DNA from: Acidobacteriota bacterium | GTDB lineage: Bacteria > Acidobacteriota > Vicinamibacteria > Vicinamibacterales > 2-12-FULL-66-21 | NCBI GenBank assembly: GCA_003222675.1 | Contig: QHWT01000054.1 | Span: forward strand, 74,020-138,019 | Length of the DNA stretch: 64,000 bases | Direction of reading: 5' to 3' | In this document: one piece after another, positions 40,365 through 50,800 of the stretch | Position numbering within the stretch: the stretch's first letter is position 1 | How the letters are laid out: every line of letters begins with the position of its first letter | Notes under the pieces: generated by a model | Told to the model about the DNA's origin: nothing | Seen by the model: the letters and a program-made list of their open reading frames with translations, nothing else | Databases searched by the model: none | Position numbers and translations under genes: made by a program

Positions 40365-41901
40365 CTTTGAGGAACGTGAAGGCCGCAATCGGCGAGAGCC
40401 GGACGCCACGAATCTCCGGTTGAAACACCGCGACGTTCGTCTTGTACCACAGGCTGATGTACGGCACGTCACGCGCGATCGCCTGCTGCGCCTGCCGATA
40501 CAACAGCCCGCGCTGATCGTCGTTCGCGGCAGCCGAGGCCTGCTCGATCAAGCGGTCGACGGTGGCGTTCTCGTAGTGCACGCGGTTCAGGCCCGCGGGC
40601 GGCACCTGCGAGGAATGGAACACGCGGCGCAGCATGTCCGGATCCGTGACGCCCACGAACTGCGCGGTGTAGAGCTGAAAGTTCCCGCGCACGACGTCGC
40701 TCAACAGCGTCTGGAACTCCTGCGACCTGATTTCGAGCGCGATGCCCACACGCGCGAGATCCTGTTGAATCGCGGCCGCCTGGATGCGATACACCTCCGA
40801 TGTCGAGGTCTTGAGCGTCAGGCGCAGGCGGGGAAGCGGGCCGGCGCCGTCGGGATCGCGAAATCCGGCCGCGTCGAGCAGCCGCTCGGCTTCAGCGGGA
40901 TCGTGATGAAAGTCGAACACCTCTCGCTCGAACGCCCACGACATCGGCGGGACGATCCCGACGGCAGTCGAGGCAAAGCCGCGCCGCAGATACTTCACGA
41001 TCGCCTCGCGATCGATTGCGGAGCCGATCGCCTGGCGCACTTCGAGATGCTGCAGCACTGGATCGCGGAGGTTGAGCCCGATGTACGCGTAGTCGGTGCC
41101 GGGCGCCGTCTCGACGCCGAGCTTTCCCTCCTGCCGCAATTGCCACACGACGTCCGGCGAGACGTCATTGACGATGAGGTCCACAGTGCCCTTACGCAGC
41201 TCCAGGCCGCGCATCGTGTCGTCGGGGACAACCTTCAGGACGACGCCGTCGTTTCTCGCCGCGCCGCCGAAGTACTGATCGAACCGCGTGAGCACGATGC
41301 GGTCGTCCGGCTTGAAGGAGACGAGCTTGTACGGTCCCGTGCCGATCGGCGCGCGCGAGTTCGCCGCGCCTGATCCGGCCGGCACGATTCCCATCACCAG
41401 ATTGATCGGAAACGAGGCGGACGGCTCCTTCAGATGGAACGTCACGGTATAAGCATCCACCACCTCCACGCTCTGCACGATCCGATACGCGCCAGAGCGG
41501 CCGCGGAACTTCGGATCCAGAAAGCTCCGGAATGTATACGCGACGTCATCAGCCGTCAGCTCGCGGCCGTTGTGGAACAGGACGCCGTGGCGCAGGCGCG
41601 CGATGTAAGTGCGCTCGTCGGGATGCTCGAGCGCCTCGGCGAGCTCGGGCACGACCTGCAGGTTCGCGTCGACGTTCACGAGGGAGTTGAAGAGGAGCTG
41701 TTGGGCCTTCTGCGACGCTTCGTCCGCGGCGACGCGCGGATCGAGATCGGCGGGGGAATTGGCGGTGGCGATGACGATCGCTGTTCCTTCGGGACGACCG
41801 CGGCCGCAGGTCGCCGCGATCAACAGCAGCGCGCCAATCGCCGCGGTCGACACCGGGTGTCTCAGTGAACTCACAACATTGATTGTACGCTTGTCACGCA
41901 C
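40327..41901 (-). CDS. Peptide/nickel-type ABC transporter solute-binding protein (SBP family 5)
   Basis: The 524-residue protein starts with GTG at 41901; a later GTG near residue 9 or 10 is possible. A hydrophobic N-terminus (TAAIGALLLIAATCGRG) ends in a Cys that could be a lipobox, though Thr at -1 is unusual. The rest is SBP_bac_5: NSPADLDPRVAADEASQKAQQLLFNSLV, RLRHGVLFHNGRELTADDVAYTFRS, SFKPDDRIVLTRFDQYF, IGLNLRDPVLQHLEVRQAI. It binds oligopeptides or similar solutes in the periplasm. No permease or ATPase genes are adjacent, so it is an orphan or serves a transporter coded elsewhere. Confidence 0.9.
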   Translation of the reverse strand: MRDKRTINVVSSLRHPVSTAAIGALLLIAATCGRGRPEGTAIVIATANSPADLDPRVAADEASQKAQQLLFNSLVNVDANLQVVPELAEALEHPDERTYIARLRHGVLFHNGRELTADDVAYTFRSFLDPKFRGRSGAYRIVQSVEVVDAYTVTFHLKEPSASFPINLVMGIVPAGSGAANSRAPIGTGPYKLVSFKPDDRIVLTRFDQYFGGAARNDGVVLKVVPDDTMRGLELRKGTVDLIVNDVSPDVVWQLRQEGKLGVETAPGTDYAYIGLNLRDPVLQHLEVRQAIGSAIDREAIVKYLRRGFASTAVGIVPPMSWAFEREVFDFHHDPAEAERLLDAAGFRDPDGAGPLPRLRLTLKTSTSEVYRIQAAAIQQDLARVGIALEIRSQEFQTLLSDVVRGNFQLYTAQFVGVTDPDMLRRVFHSSQVPPAGLNRVHYENATVDRLIEQASAAANDDQRGLLYRQAQQAIARDVPYISLWYKTNVAVFQPEIRGVRLSPIAAFTFLKDVYRQAPSSPAH

Positions 41902-42070
41902 GACTTCACGCGGAGGTCGCGGAGAGCACTGTATTAAACGTACTCAATATTTACGTACGTTGCTGATATTTCGAAGCAGCCTCACGAGATTCAACTGATA
42001 AGGAAAACCACATAAAGTCTCTGCTCGCTCTGCGAGCTCCGCGTGAGTACGTCCGTGGTCTTCGTGACGA
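41902..42070. repeat. Divergent inverted repeat between the solute-binding gene and mutS
   Basis: The left part reads acgcggaggtcgcggaga, and the right part (42026-42045) ctctgcgagctccgcgtg, an imperfect complement with the same ctccgcg words. The A+T-rich core (atatttacgtacgttgc) between them is the least GC-rich stretch nearby and could hold the promoter of the solute-binding gene. Confidence 0.5.
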
Positions 42071-42091
42071 TCCCCGCTGCGGAGGTGATGT

Positions 42092-44728
42092 CTATTCAGC
42101 GGCATCGTCTTTGAGTTCCGCGAGCAGCGTGAGCGCCTGCAGCGGCGTGAGCTGGTTCACGTCGACCTCGCGGAGGCGCCTGCGGATCGGATCGTCGGCC
42201 GGCGTGGATGCGTAGAAGAGTCCGAGCTGCTGATTGTCCCGCGCGGCGCCGCTGAGCGACGGGCGGCCACCGCGCGACAGCTCGTCGCGCTCGAGACCGA
42301 CCAGGATCTCCCGGGCGCGGGAGACCACGGCGGGCGGCAGGCCGGCAAGGCGCGCGACCTGAATCCCATAACTACGATCGGCGCGGCCAGGCACCACCTT
42401 GCGCAACAGCACCAGATCGTCCTTCCACTCGCGGACGACGACGTGGAAGTTTGACACCGACGGCAGCGCGTCGGCGAGATCCGTGAGCTCGTGATAGTGC
42501 GTCGCGAAGATTGTCTTCGGCCGCGCCTTCGGATTCGAGGCGAGATGTTCCGCCACCGCCCATGCCAGGCTGAGGCCGTCGAACGTCGCGGTGCCGCGGC
42601 CGATCTCGTCGAGGATGACGAGGCTGCGCGAGGTGGCCATGTGCAGAATGTTCGCCGTCTCCTGCATCTCGACCATGAAGGTCGACTGGCCGCGCGCGAT
42701 GTTGTCGGAGGCTCCGACGCGCGCGAACAGGCGATCCACGATTGGCAGCTTCGCGCTGCGGGCGGGCACGAACGATCCCGCCTGGGCCATGAGGCAGAGC
42801 AGCGCACACTGCCGCAGGTAGGTCGACTTGCCTCCCATGTTCGGGCCGGTCAGGACGATCAACTGATGTTCGCCCGCATCGAGCGTGACGTCGTTGGGTA
42901 CAAACGCATCCACCACGTGACGCTCGACGACGGGATGACGCGCATCGGCGGCGACCAACTCGTCGCCGCCGTGCATCAGCGGCTTCGTGTAGTTCTGAAC
43001 GGCTGCCGTCTCGGCAAGCGCGGCCAGGACGTCGAGCGCTGCCAGCCCGCGTGCTGTGTCCTGGATCCGCGGCGCCTCGGCCGCTACCTTCGCTCGCAAC
43101 GCCTCGAAGATCTCCACTTCGCGCTCGACGATCCTTTCGTCGGCGCCGAGCACTTTCTCTTCGTACTCTTTCAGGCCCGGCGTTATGAAGCGTTCGCCGC
43201 CGGCAATCGTCTGCTTGCGGTGGTAATCGGCCGGCACGCTCGCCAGGTTCGACTTCGACACCTCGATGTAGTAGCCGAACACCCGGTTGTAACGGATCTT
43301 CAGCGACGAGATGCCGGTCCGCGCGCGCTCGGCGTCCTCCATTTCCGCGATGCGGTGCTTTCCGGAGCGGCTGATGCCGCGCAGATCGTCCAGCTCCGGA
43401 TCGATGCCATCGCGGACCGTCCCTCCTTCGCGCGCAACCGCGGGCGGTTCGTCGATCAGCGTGCGATCGAGCTCGTCGCGGATATCGGCCAGGTCGTCGA
43501 GCTCCGCGGTGAGGCTCTTCACGAGCGGCGACTGGAAGTCCTCGAGTACCATCCGCACGCGCGGCACCGCGGCAATCGATTGGCGCAGCGACACGAGATC
43601 GCGCGGCCCCGCGGTTCCGAGCGCCGCGCGCGCGACGAGCCGCTCGATGTCGTGCACCGACTTGAGCGTCTCGCGCAGCTTCACCCGCGCGGTACCACGG
43701 AAGGCAAAGTCCTCCACGGCGTCGAGCCGATCCTGGACGGGCTCGATCGCGAGGAGCGGCCGCAGCAGCCACGCGCGGAGCAGCCGGCCGGCCATCGGAG
43801 TGATCGTGCGATCGATCTCGTGCAGCAGCGATCCGGCGCGAGCGCCGTCGGACGCTTCGATCACTTCGAGATTGCGAAGCGTGATGGGATCGATCAGCAG
43901 GCAATCGGCGCCGGTGCGGAAGGAGAGGTCACGCACGTGCGCGAGGTCCGCCTTCTGCGTGTCGCGCAGGTATTGCACCAGTGCGCCGGCGGCGCAGACG
44001 GCCGCGTGCCGGTCGTCGAGGCCGAAGCCCTGGAGCGTCTGCGCCTGCATCTGGGCGAGCACGGTGCGGCGTGCTGATTCATACTCAAACGTCCAGGGTT
44101 CGGCGGTTGTGATCCGCGCGTCGATCCGCGCGGCCGTGAAGATGCTGCCCGCCACGTCGAACCCGACGGGGGCCACGATCTCTCGTGGACGCAAGACCGC
44201 GAGCTCGTCAGCGAGCGCCGCGGCTCCATCGGTACCCAGATACTCCGCCGCGGTGAACTCGCCCGTCGAGAGATCGAGCAGCGCCACACCAAAGCCCGGC
44301 CCCGGGTGCGCCGGCGCAAGCGCCATGAGAAACGCCGGCTCGCGCGCGTCGAGATATCCGGCATCCGTCAGGGTACCGGGCGACACGACGCGAACGACTT
44401 CGCGCCGTACGAGTCCTTTTGCTTTTTTCGGATCCTCGACCTGCTCGCAGACCGCGACGCGGAATCCCTTGCGCACGAGCCGCGCGATATAACCGTCCGC
44501 GGCGTGGAAGGGCACGCCGCACATCGGGATCGCGCCGCCCGAGGCATCCTTCGATCGCGAGGTGAGCGTCAATTCGAGCGCGCGCGCCGCGGTCAGCGCG
44601 TCCTCGTAGAACATCTCGTAGAAATCCCCCATGCGGAAGAACACGATGGCGTCCCGGTATTGCCGCTTCGCCTCGAAGTATTGCCGCATGGCCGGCGTGG
44701 CGCCGGCAGGAGAAACCGAGGAGGACAT
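42092..44728 (-). CDS. mutS: DNA mismatch repair protein MutS
   Basis: The 878-residue protein is full length. Domain I has FFRMGDFYEMFYEDA with the mismatch-wedge Phe context, followed by TSRSKDASGGAIPMCGVPFHAA. The lever and clamp regions are present. The ATPase has Walker A TGPNMGGKSTYLRQ, Walker B and signature LVILDEIGRGTATFDG, and the FATHYHEL motif. The C-terminal tail ends in a short helix-turn-helix region (VDVNQLTPLQALTLLAEL). It recognises mismatches in newly made DNA. It is divergent from tsaB with about 155 bases between. Confidence 0.97.
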   Translation of the reverse strand: MSSSVSPAGATPAMRQYFEAKRQYRDAIVFFRMGDFYEMFYEDALTAARALELTLTSRSKDASGGAIPMCGVPFHAADGYIARLVRKGFRVAVCEQVEDPKKAKGLVRREVVRVVSPGTLTDAGYLDAREPAFLMALAPAHPGPGFGVALLDLSTGEFTAAEYLGTDGAAALADELAVLRPREIVAPVGFDVAGSIFTAARIDARITTAEPWTFEYESARRTVLAQMQAQTLQGFGLDDRHAAVCAAGALVQYLRDTQKADLAHVRDLSFRTGADCLLIDPITLRNLEVIEASDGARAGSLLHEIDRTITPMAGRLLRAWLLRPLLAIEPVQDRLDAVEDFAFRGTARVKLRETLKSVHDIERLVARAALGTAGPRDLVSLRQSIAAVPRVRMVLEDFQSPLVKSLTAELDDLADIRDELDRTLIDEPPAVAREGGTVRDGIDPELDDLRGISRSGKHRIAEMEDAERARTGISSLKIRYNRVFGYYIEVSKSNLASVPADYHRKQTIAGGERFITPGLKEYEEKVLGADERIVEREVEIFEALRAKVAAEAPRIQDTARGLAALDVLAALAETAAVQNYTKPLMHGGDELVAADARHPVVERHVVDAFVPNDVTLDAGEHQLIVLTGPNMGGKSTYLRQCALLCLMAQAGSFVPARSAKLPIVDRLFARVGASDNIARGQSTFMVEMQETANILHMATSRSLVILDEIGRGTATFDGLSLAWAVAEHLASNPKARPKTIFATHYHELTDLADALPSVSNFHVVVREWKDDLVLLRKVVPGRADRSYGIQVARLAGLPPAVVSRAREILVGLERDELSRGGRPSLSGAARDNQQLGLFYASTPADDPIRRRLREVDVNQLTPLQALTLLAELKDDAAE

Positions 44729-44884
44729 CTCAAGGAGTGTCTGTTGGAGTTATTACGGGCCGCTCCGTTGTCGCGGCCCCAAGATCGCAATTAGATGCTG
44801 TTGTGAATCGGACTTCTCAGCGGATGCCATCGTCGAGCCGATCGTATCCGCTGACGAGTAGCCGCGAGTATAACATTCAGGTGA

Positions 44885-45595
44885 ATGCGCATTCTCGCGC
44901 TGGACACCTCGACTGCGGCTGGCAGCGCGGCGCTCGCAGAGGACGGCCGCGTGACCATCGCGCGCGCAGGCGACGGATCGCGCACGCACGGCGAACGCCT
45001 GCCGTTGGAATTGATGGCGCTGCTCGGTGAGGCGCATGTCCCACTCGCAGCGATCGATCGGTTCGCGGTCGCGATCGGCCCTGGCTCGTTCACGGGCCTC
45101 CGCGTCGGCATCGCGACGATCCAGGGACTCGCGTTCGCCAAACATGCGCTCGTCGTCCCGGTCTCGACGTTTGAAGCGCTCGCGTGGCGCGCGAAAGACA
45201 AAACAACGGCCATCGCGGCGTGGATCGATGCGCACCGCGGGGAGGTGTTCGCTTCACTGTTTGCGCCCGATGGCACGGCCGTTCTGCAGCCGCCCTCGTC
45301 GCTGACACCGGAGAAGACGCTCGAGGCGTGGCGTCAGGCGCTGGCTGCCTGTCCGGGCGTCCGCTTCACCGGTGACGGCGCCATCAAGTACGAAATCGCG
45401 ATTCGCCAGGCGCTGGGCGAAGGCGCCTCGATCGAGGCGGAAACGCCGATCCTCGCCGGCGCGATTGCCGAGATCGCTGCCGCCGATCCGTCCCGCGCCG
45501 TGCGCCCGCACGCCGTCGTGCCGCTGTACGTCCGCCGGCCCGACGCGGAGCTCGCGCGCGATCGCCGTCGTGCGCTCGAGATTCCGCAGGAGTGA
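44885..45595 (+). CDS. tsaB: tRNA threonylcarbamoyladenosine biosynthesis protein TsaB
   Basis: The 236-residue protein has the TsaB ASKHA start MRILALDTSTAAGSAAL, the HGERLPLELMALL region, and the signature FAVAIGPGSFTGLRVGIATIQGLAF. It is the TsaD partner in making the t6A base at position 37 of ANN-decoding tRNAs. TsaB-only length rules out a TsaD. It is followed after one base by rimI, a frequent pairing. Confidence 0.93.
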   Translation: MRILALDTSTAAGSAALAEDGRVTIARAGDGSRTHGERLPLELMALLGEAHVPLAAIDRFAVAIGPGSFTGLRVGIATIQGLAFAKHALVVPVSTFEALAWRAKDKTTAIAAWIDAHRGEVFASLFAPDGTAVLQPPSSLTPEKTLEAWRQALAACPGVRFTGDGAIKYEIAIRQALGEGASIEAETPILAGAIAEIAAADPSRAVRPHAVVPLYVRRPDAELARDRRRALEIPQE

Positions 45596-45596
45596 C

Positions 45597-46049
45597 GTGA
45601 GGATCGATCGCGTCAGCGACGATCGGGATCTCGACGCGATCGTGGCGCTCGAGACCGAGTCGTTCACCAATCCGTGGACGCGGGAGACGCTCGAGTGGGA
45701 GCTGCGCAATTCCGACGTCACCCATATCTACGTGCTCCGGCTCGAAGATGGAATCGTTGCCGCGTTCTGCGTGTGCTGGATCATTTTCGACGAGCTGCAC
45801 ATCAACACCGTCGCGGTGGCGCCTGCCGAACGCCGGCGTGGACGGGCGACCGCGCTCCTGAAGCACGTCATGGCTGAGGCGGCCGCGAGGCACGCCGTCC
45901 GCGCGACGCTCGAAGTGCGCGCGTCGAACATCGCCGCCTTGAAACTCTATGAAGGCCTTGGCTTTCGGGTCACCGCGACGCGACCGCGCTACTACTCGCA
46001 ACCGGAAGAGGACGCGCTCATTTTGTGGCGCGACGGCCTGGATTTGTAG
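45597..46049 (+). CDS. rimI: Ribosomal protein S18-alanine N-acetyltransferase RimI
   Basis: The start is GTG at 45597, one base after the tsaB stop, with gcaggag at good spacing; this gives 150 residues. GNAT motifs are clear: FTNPWTRETLEWELRN, INTVAVAPAERRRGRATALL (the acetyl-CoA loop RRRGRA), EVRASNIAALKLYEGLGF, and the final RPRYYSQPEEDALILW. It acetylates the N-terminus of S18. The frame upstream of 45597 is only the shadow of tsaB. Confidence 0.93.
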   Translation: MRIDRVSDDRDLDAIVALETESFTNPWTRETLEWELRNSDVTHIYVLRLEDGIVAAFCVCWIIFDELHINTVAVAPAERRRGRATALLKHVMAEAAARHAVRATLEVRASNIAALKLYEGLGFRVTATRPRYYSQPEEDALILWRDGLDL

Positions 46050-46102
46050 TACGGTAACGGTATGAATGCACTCGTGTAAGGTCCTTCCACAAGGAGGCGG
46101 CA

Positions 46103-46345
46103 ATGCCGACAGACTTCGAAGAGCTGAAGCAGAGGCTGCTGCAAAGCGATGCTCAGTTCCGCCAGCTCGCAACGCAGCACCACGATCTCGACGAAAAGAT
46201 TCACAACCTGGCGACCCGCCCGTATCTGTCCGAACCGGAACAGCTCGAAGAAGTAACCCTCAAAAAAAAGAAACTGCACCTGAAGGATCAGATGGAGAGC
46301 ATTCTGCGCCATCGCATGGTCGAGCCCACGCACGCGCGAAGCTGA
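46103..46345 (+). CDS. YdcH-family (DUF465) small helical protein
   Basis: The 80-residue protein has a perfect aggagg site. It is a two-helix hairpin with FEELKQRLLQSDAQFRQLATQHHDLDEKIHNL and the conserved LKKKKLHLKDQMESIL stretch. This is the DUF465 pattern; the family function is not known. A strong terminator follows. Confidence 0.88.
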   Translation: MPTDFEELKQRLLQSDAQFRQLATQHHDLDEKIHNLATRPYLSEPEQLEEVTLKKKKLHLKDQMESILRHRMVEPTHARS

Positions 46346-46367
46346 CCTGCGACCGGCCGAAACTTCC

Positions 46368-46401
46368 GGGGCCGGAGGCTTGCCTCCCGGCCCCTTTTTT
46401 T
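46368..46401 (+). terminator. Rho-independent terminator
   Basis: Stem ggggccgg-agg with cct-cccggcccc (one extra C) and a four-base loop, followed by seven T residues at 46395-46401. It ends the tsaB-rimI-YdcH unit. The U tract overlaps a spurious TTG start for psd. Confidence 0.93.
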
Positions 46402-46423
46402 GCGCATCGTATTCCGGGGCCTG

Positions 46424-47062
46424 ATGAAAATCGACAAGGCGGGCGTCCCGTTCGTCACCGGCGCGCTCCTGCCGGCTGCCGCGCTCGCGGTCTCGAAGCG
46501 CTACCTCTGGGCCGCTGCCTTCGCGGCGCTTGGCGGGTTCCTCACCTACTTCTTCCGTGATCCGGAACGCCAGGTGCCGTCAGCGCCCGGATTGGTCGTC
46601 TCGCCAGCCGACGGACGCGTGATGATTGCGGGACCGACCGATGGACGCTGGGCGCCGGCCGGGGACTGGAAGCAGATCACAATCTTCCTGTCGCCGATGG
46701 ACGTGCACATCAACCGCACCCCGGTCGAAGGGCGGGTCACGAGAATCGTGTATCGGCCCGGCAAGTTCCTGCCTGCTTACAAAGAGGACGCGAGCGGCAA
46801 CGAGCTGAACGAGATCTGGATCGACCATCATGGGCAGACGGTCATCGTGCGGCAAATCGTCGGCGTCCTCGCCCGACGCATCGTCTGTCGCGTGGCGGAA
46901 GGGCAGGCGCTGCAGCGTGGCGAACGGATCGGCCTGATGAAGTTCGGTTCACGCATGGACGTGTTCCTGCCGCCCGCCGCCGCGCTGACGGTGCGGGTCG
47001 GCGAGCACGTCGTCGCCGGCGAGACCGTGCTGGCGCGTCTCGAGCATTCCCATGATGCTTGA
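46424..47062 (+). CDS. psd: Phosphatidylserine decarboxylase proenzyme
   Basis: The ATG at 46424 gives 212 residues of the short (archaetidylserine-type) Psd form; a TTG at 46400 lies in the terminator and is rejected. It has an N-terminal hydrophobic hairpin (FVTGALLPAAALAVSKRYLWAA), then FFRDPERQVP, VVSPADGRV, FLSPMDVHINRTPVEG, and the self-cleavage site KFGSRMDVF with Gly175-Ser176, where the pyruvoyl group forms. It makes phosphatidylethanolamine. The end overlaps pssA by 11 bases. Confidence 0.94.
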   Translation: MKIDKAGVPFVTGALLPAAALAVSKRYLWAAAFAALGGFLTYFFRDPERQVPSAPGLVVSPADGRVMIAGPTDGRWAPAGDWKQITIFLSPMDVHINRTPVEGRVTRIVYRPGKFLPAYKEDASGNELNEIWIDHHGQTVIVRQIVGVLARRIVCRVAEGQALQRGERIGLMKFGSRMDVFLPPAAALTVRVGEHVVAGETVLARLEHSHDA

Positions 47063-47861
47063 AACGCTGCGCCGGCGCCGCGAAGATCGGCCGCAGCGAT
47101 TGAAGCGCGGCGTCTACATCCTGCCGTCGTTATTTACCGTCGGCAATCTGTTCTGCGGTTACGCGTGCGTCGTGTACTCCACGCGAGGCGACTTCGATAC
47201 CGCGGCGGTACTGATCGGCGTCGCCATGGTGCTCGACACGCTCGATGGCTTCTTCGCGCGCCTCACGCGATCCTCGTCCGCCTTCGGCGTCGAGCTCGAC
47301 TCGCTGGCCGACGTCGTCTCGTTCGGTCTTGCGCCGGCGATTCTCGCGTTTACGTGGGGACTGTGGCCGCTGCGGCGGCTCGGCTGGGCGGCCGGCTTCA
47401 TTTACGTGGCGGCCGCGGCGATGCGGCTCGCGCGGTTCAACATCCAGACGAGCACCGTGACGGACAAGCGGTACTTTGCAGGGATGCCGAGCCCCGCGGC
47501 GGCGTCGGTGATCGCGTCGACCGTCTATCTCTACCCCTGGGGCCTGCAGGATCCGCGCGCGGCGGCGCCTGCGCTTGCGATGGTCCTGGTACCGGCGTTC
47601 CTGATGGTCAGCACGATCAGATTCCGCAGTGTCAAGGCGATCGACGTCGGCTGGCGGCGATCGTATTTCGCGCTGTTCCTCGCCGCAGTCGTGCTCGCAC
47701 TGATCGCCTCGCACCCGCGCGTCGCGCTCGTCGTCCTGTCGTATTCCTACGTCATATCGGCGTTCGTTGTGCTTGCGTATACACGGCTGCGCCGCCATCG
47801 CAATCCATCGGTTATTCCGGACCCGGATTCGCCGCACCTCAATCGCAAGACTGAATCCTGA
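47052..47861 (+). CDS. pssA: CDP-diacylglycerol-serine O-phosphatidyltransferase
   Basis: The 269-residue membrane protein has about eight helices. It carries the CDP-alcohol phosphotransferase signature with Asp62, Asp65, Gly66, Ala69, Arg70, Gly79, Asp83 and Asp87 in the expected spacing (DTLDGFFAR and GVELDSLAD). It makes phosphatidylserine, the substrate of the overlapping psd. The gene pair is a standard phosphatidylethanolamine operon. Confidence 0.95.
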   Translation: MMLETLRRRREDRPQRLKRGVYILPSLFTVGNLFCGYACVVYSTRGDFDTAAVLIGVAMVLDTLDGFFARLTRSSSAFGVELDSLADVVSFGLAPAILAFTWGLWPLRRLGWAAGFIYVAAAAMRLARFNIQTSTVTDKRYFAGMPSPAAASVIASTVYLYPWGLQDPRAAAPALAMVLVPAFLMVSTIRFRSVKAIDVGWRRSYFALFLAAVVLALIASHPRVALVVLSYSYVISAFVVLAYTRLRRHRNPSVIPDPDSPHLNRKTES

Positions 47862-47869
47862 TTCAGAGA

Positions 47870-50800
47870 TTAGCGAATGGCCACGGGCAGTCTGATACTG
47901 ACGACGGTTCCGCGATCTTTCTCGCTCGCCACCGAAACAGTTCCGTTGTTCAGCTCGATGTTGCGTCGAGCGATCGGCAGTCCGAGGCCGGTGCCGGTCG
48001 TCTTCGTGGAGAAGTAAGGCTCGAAGACCCGATCCAGCGCTTCGGCGTCCATCCCGACACCCGTGTCTTCGACGTGGATCGTCACGAACCCGTCTTCGAC
48101 GCCTGACGTGAGCAGCAGGCGGCCGCTGCCGGGCATCGCATGCAGCGCGTTCTCCACGATATTGGCGAGCGCGCGGCTCACGAGCGTGCGATCGACGAGG
48201 ACAGCCGGCAGCATCGGCCCGACGTGATTCTGCAGATCGATCCGCCCCTCCAGTCCCGCGCGATACGGCTCGACGACGTCGCGGACGAGCTGCACGGGGT
48301 CGACCGGAGCCGGACGCGCCGTCGGTGCGGACGCAAAGCTGGAAAACTCCGCGGCAATCTGCCGCAGCAAACGCACTTGACCCAGGATCGAATCCACGCA
48401 GCCCTCGAGCACCGGTCCGAGCGGCTCCCCACGATCCGCGTGCACCCGCCGGAGATGCTCGGCCGACAACTGGATCGGCGTGAGCGGGTTCTTGATCTCG
48501 TGCGCGACCTGGCGCGCCATTTCCCCCCACGCTTCGATCCGGTGTGTGCGTTCGAGCTGCGAGCGTTGCGCCTTGAGCTCCGCGGCCATGCTGTTGAACG
48601 CGTCGATCAGGCGGCGGAGTTCATCAGACGATCGAACGGCAATGCGCGCGTCGAAGTCTCCGCGCGCAATGCGCCCCGTCGCGCGCGTGAGCTGGCGCAC
48701 CGGATCCGCAATGCGCTCCGCCATCGAGAGGCCGATCGCGGCGCCCAGCAGGATGAAGAACAGCGCGGCCAGGTGCACGCCGCGATCGAGATCGTCGATT
48801 TCACGCTCGACTTCCTGCAGACGCAGCGCGAGCGGGACGGTCAGCACCCGGTCGCGTCCACCGCTGCGCACGGGCGTCGCGGCGAGCATGTACGGCACCG
48901 AGCCGATTACATCCTGGCTGATGTAGTTCGGGAGGCGATCGAGCACGATCGCGCGATAGACGTCTTCGGGTGTGCGAGTCGGGAGCAGCCCTGACGCGAA
49001 GAGGTCCCGCTGATTCGTCGCGGCCAACTCGGCGCCGTTGAAGATGTTGACGTCCTGATCGACGACCTGGCTGATCCAGACCATCACGTCGTCGTTCAAG
49101 GGAGCGACTCCCTCCGCGCCACGACGCAGCAGCGCGTCCGATTCCTCGATGACGCGCTGCGCGACGGCCGCGGTCCGCGCGGCATCCCCCTCGATGCCGT
49201 CCACCAGCAGGCCGGCAAAGTACGCGCGAATGACGAGCGCGAGCGTCAGCACCGGCACGATCGAGGCGAGCACGAACGCGAGGAACAGCTTGCGATAGAA
49301 GCTTGCGCGGATTTCCCGCAGGAGCGCGCGGCCCGTGGCGGGACGGGTGCGCGCGATGCGCGTGAACGCGGCATTCCCGATCAGGATGATCACGTAGCCG
49401 GCGGCGGCGAGCGTGGTCAGCTCGGCGAGGCGCACCAGGTGCTCGAATATGTCCGGCCGCGGGTAGCCGAGCGCAAAGATTGCGTAGCGGTCGTTGGAGA
49501 AATATACGTTGTACGACGTGTCTCCCTTGCGCAGGACGGTCCAGAACGGCTCGCGCGACCGATAAATGCGCGCGAACGTCGCGTCGTCCAACGGCCAGAC
49601 CGATTTGACGGACGTGAAGATCGCGGTGAGGCCCCAGCCATATGCCGTGAAATCGACGTCTCCCGTCGGCGCGCCCTCGATCTCGCTCGTCTGATCGGAC
49701 GGGCGGAACACATCGAAGTACGGCGACTGCGAACTGATGAACGGCAGCGTGCGGTAATCGAAGACGACGTGCACGACGACCGCGCCGACCATCCGGTCGG
49801 CGTCGCAGATGTTGCGTTCGGCGTGCAGCATGTTGCGTTCCTGCGCGCCGAACAACTGCGCTTCACCGAACAGGTCCCATCGGCATCCGCTCAGCGCCGC
49901 AGGATGCTGGGGCGCGCCTGTGTATTCCGGGAAGTTGAGCGCGAACCGGCTGACGAGCGCGCCGTCCGCGTCGTACAGCTCGACGTCGCTCGTCAGGCGC
50001 GCGCGCGCCAGCACGGTACGACTCCAGATGAAGAACGCGCTGTCGGTCCCTGGCGTGCCGGCTTCCGTCAGCGTGCCGCCCGCCACGAGCTGCGGCAGCA
50101 TCGTCATCCGATCGATTTCCGTGAGCGCTTCGTTCAGCCGATCGTGGAGCGCCTGCGGGTGCGCCATGGCCTCGGCCGCGTAGCGCGTCGCGATCAGACG
50201 CCGTGTGGCGCGCTCCGCGAAGAAATGCACCGATGGATAGATGAGCAGCGCCGGGAGCAGGAACGCCATGAACAGCGCGAGCAGGCGCGAGGCAACCGTC
50301 GTCTGGCGGTACCACACGACCAGTCGCGGCGCGACAAGCGCCGCGAGCGCGCACGCGACCGCCGCAAGCACGATGGCAGCGCCGGCAACCGGCCATTCGC
50401 GTCCGGCGGCGAGCGCGGCGATCACAACGGTCGGTCCGATCCAGAGGGTGGCGGCAGCGATGTGCCAGCTGGAAAGATGGCGGGGAAGGCGCCAGCGCGT
50501 CAGCGCGGTGACGCATCCGAGGGCACCCGCCCACATGACAGCTGCATGACATAGCAGGATGCCGCTCAGCACGGCGAGCCGAGGACCACCCCATGGGTGC
50601 AACGTGAAATGGCGGAGATCGACCGCTGCGGGATCCACCGTGGCGCCGAGCCATCGTTCGAAGCCGACGAGCATCGCGGCCAGAACAGCGCCGCAGACCA
50701 GTTGCGCGGTCACGAACAACGCGCGCTCGGCGTCCGGCCATCGCCGTTCTGTCCGAAGCGCCAGACGCAGGCGCACTGCGCCTGACACCGCGGTTGCCGC

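Noticed and set aside
42491..44077. 528-codon plus-strand frame
   Set aside because: Antisense shadow of mutS.
46400..46423. TTG start for psd
   Set aside because: It lies in the U tract of a strong terminator, and the ATG at 46424 fits the family N-terminus.
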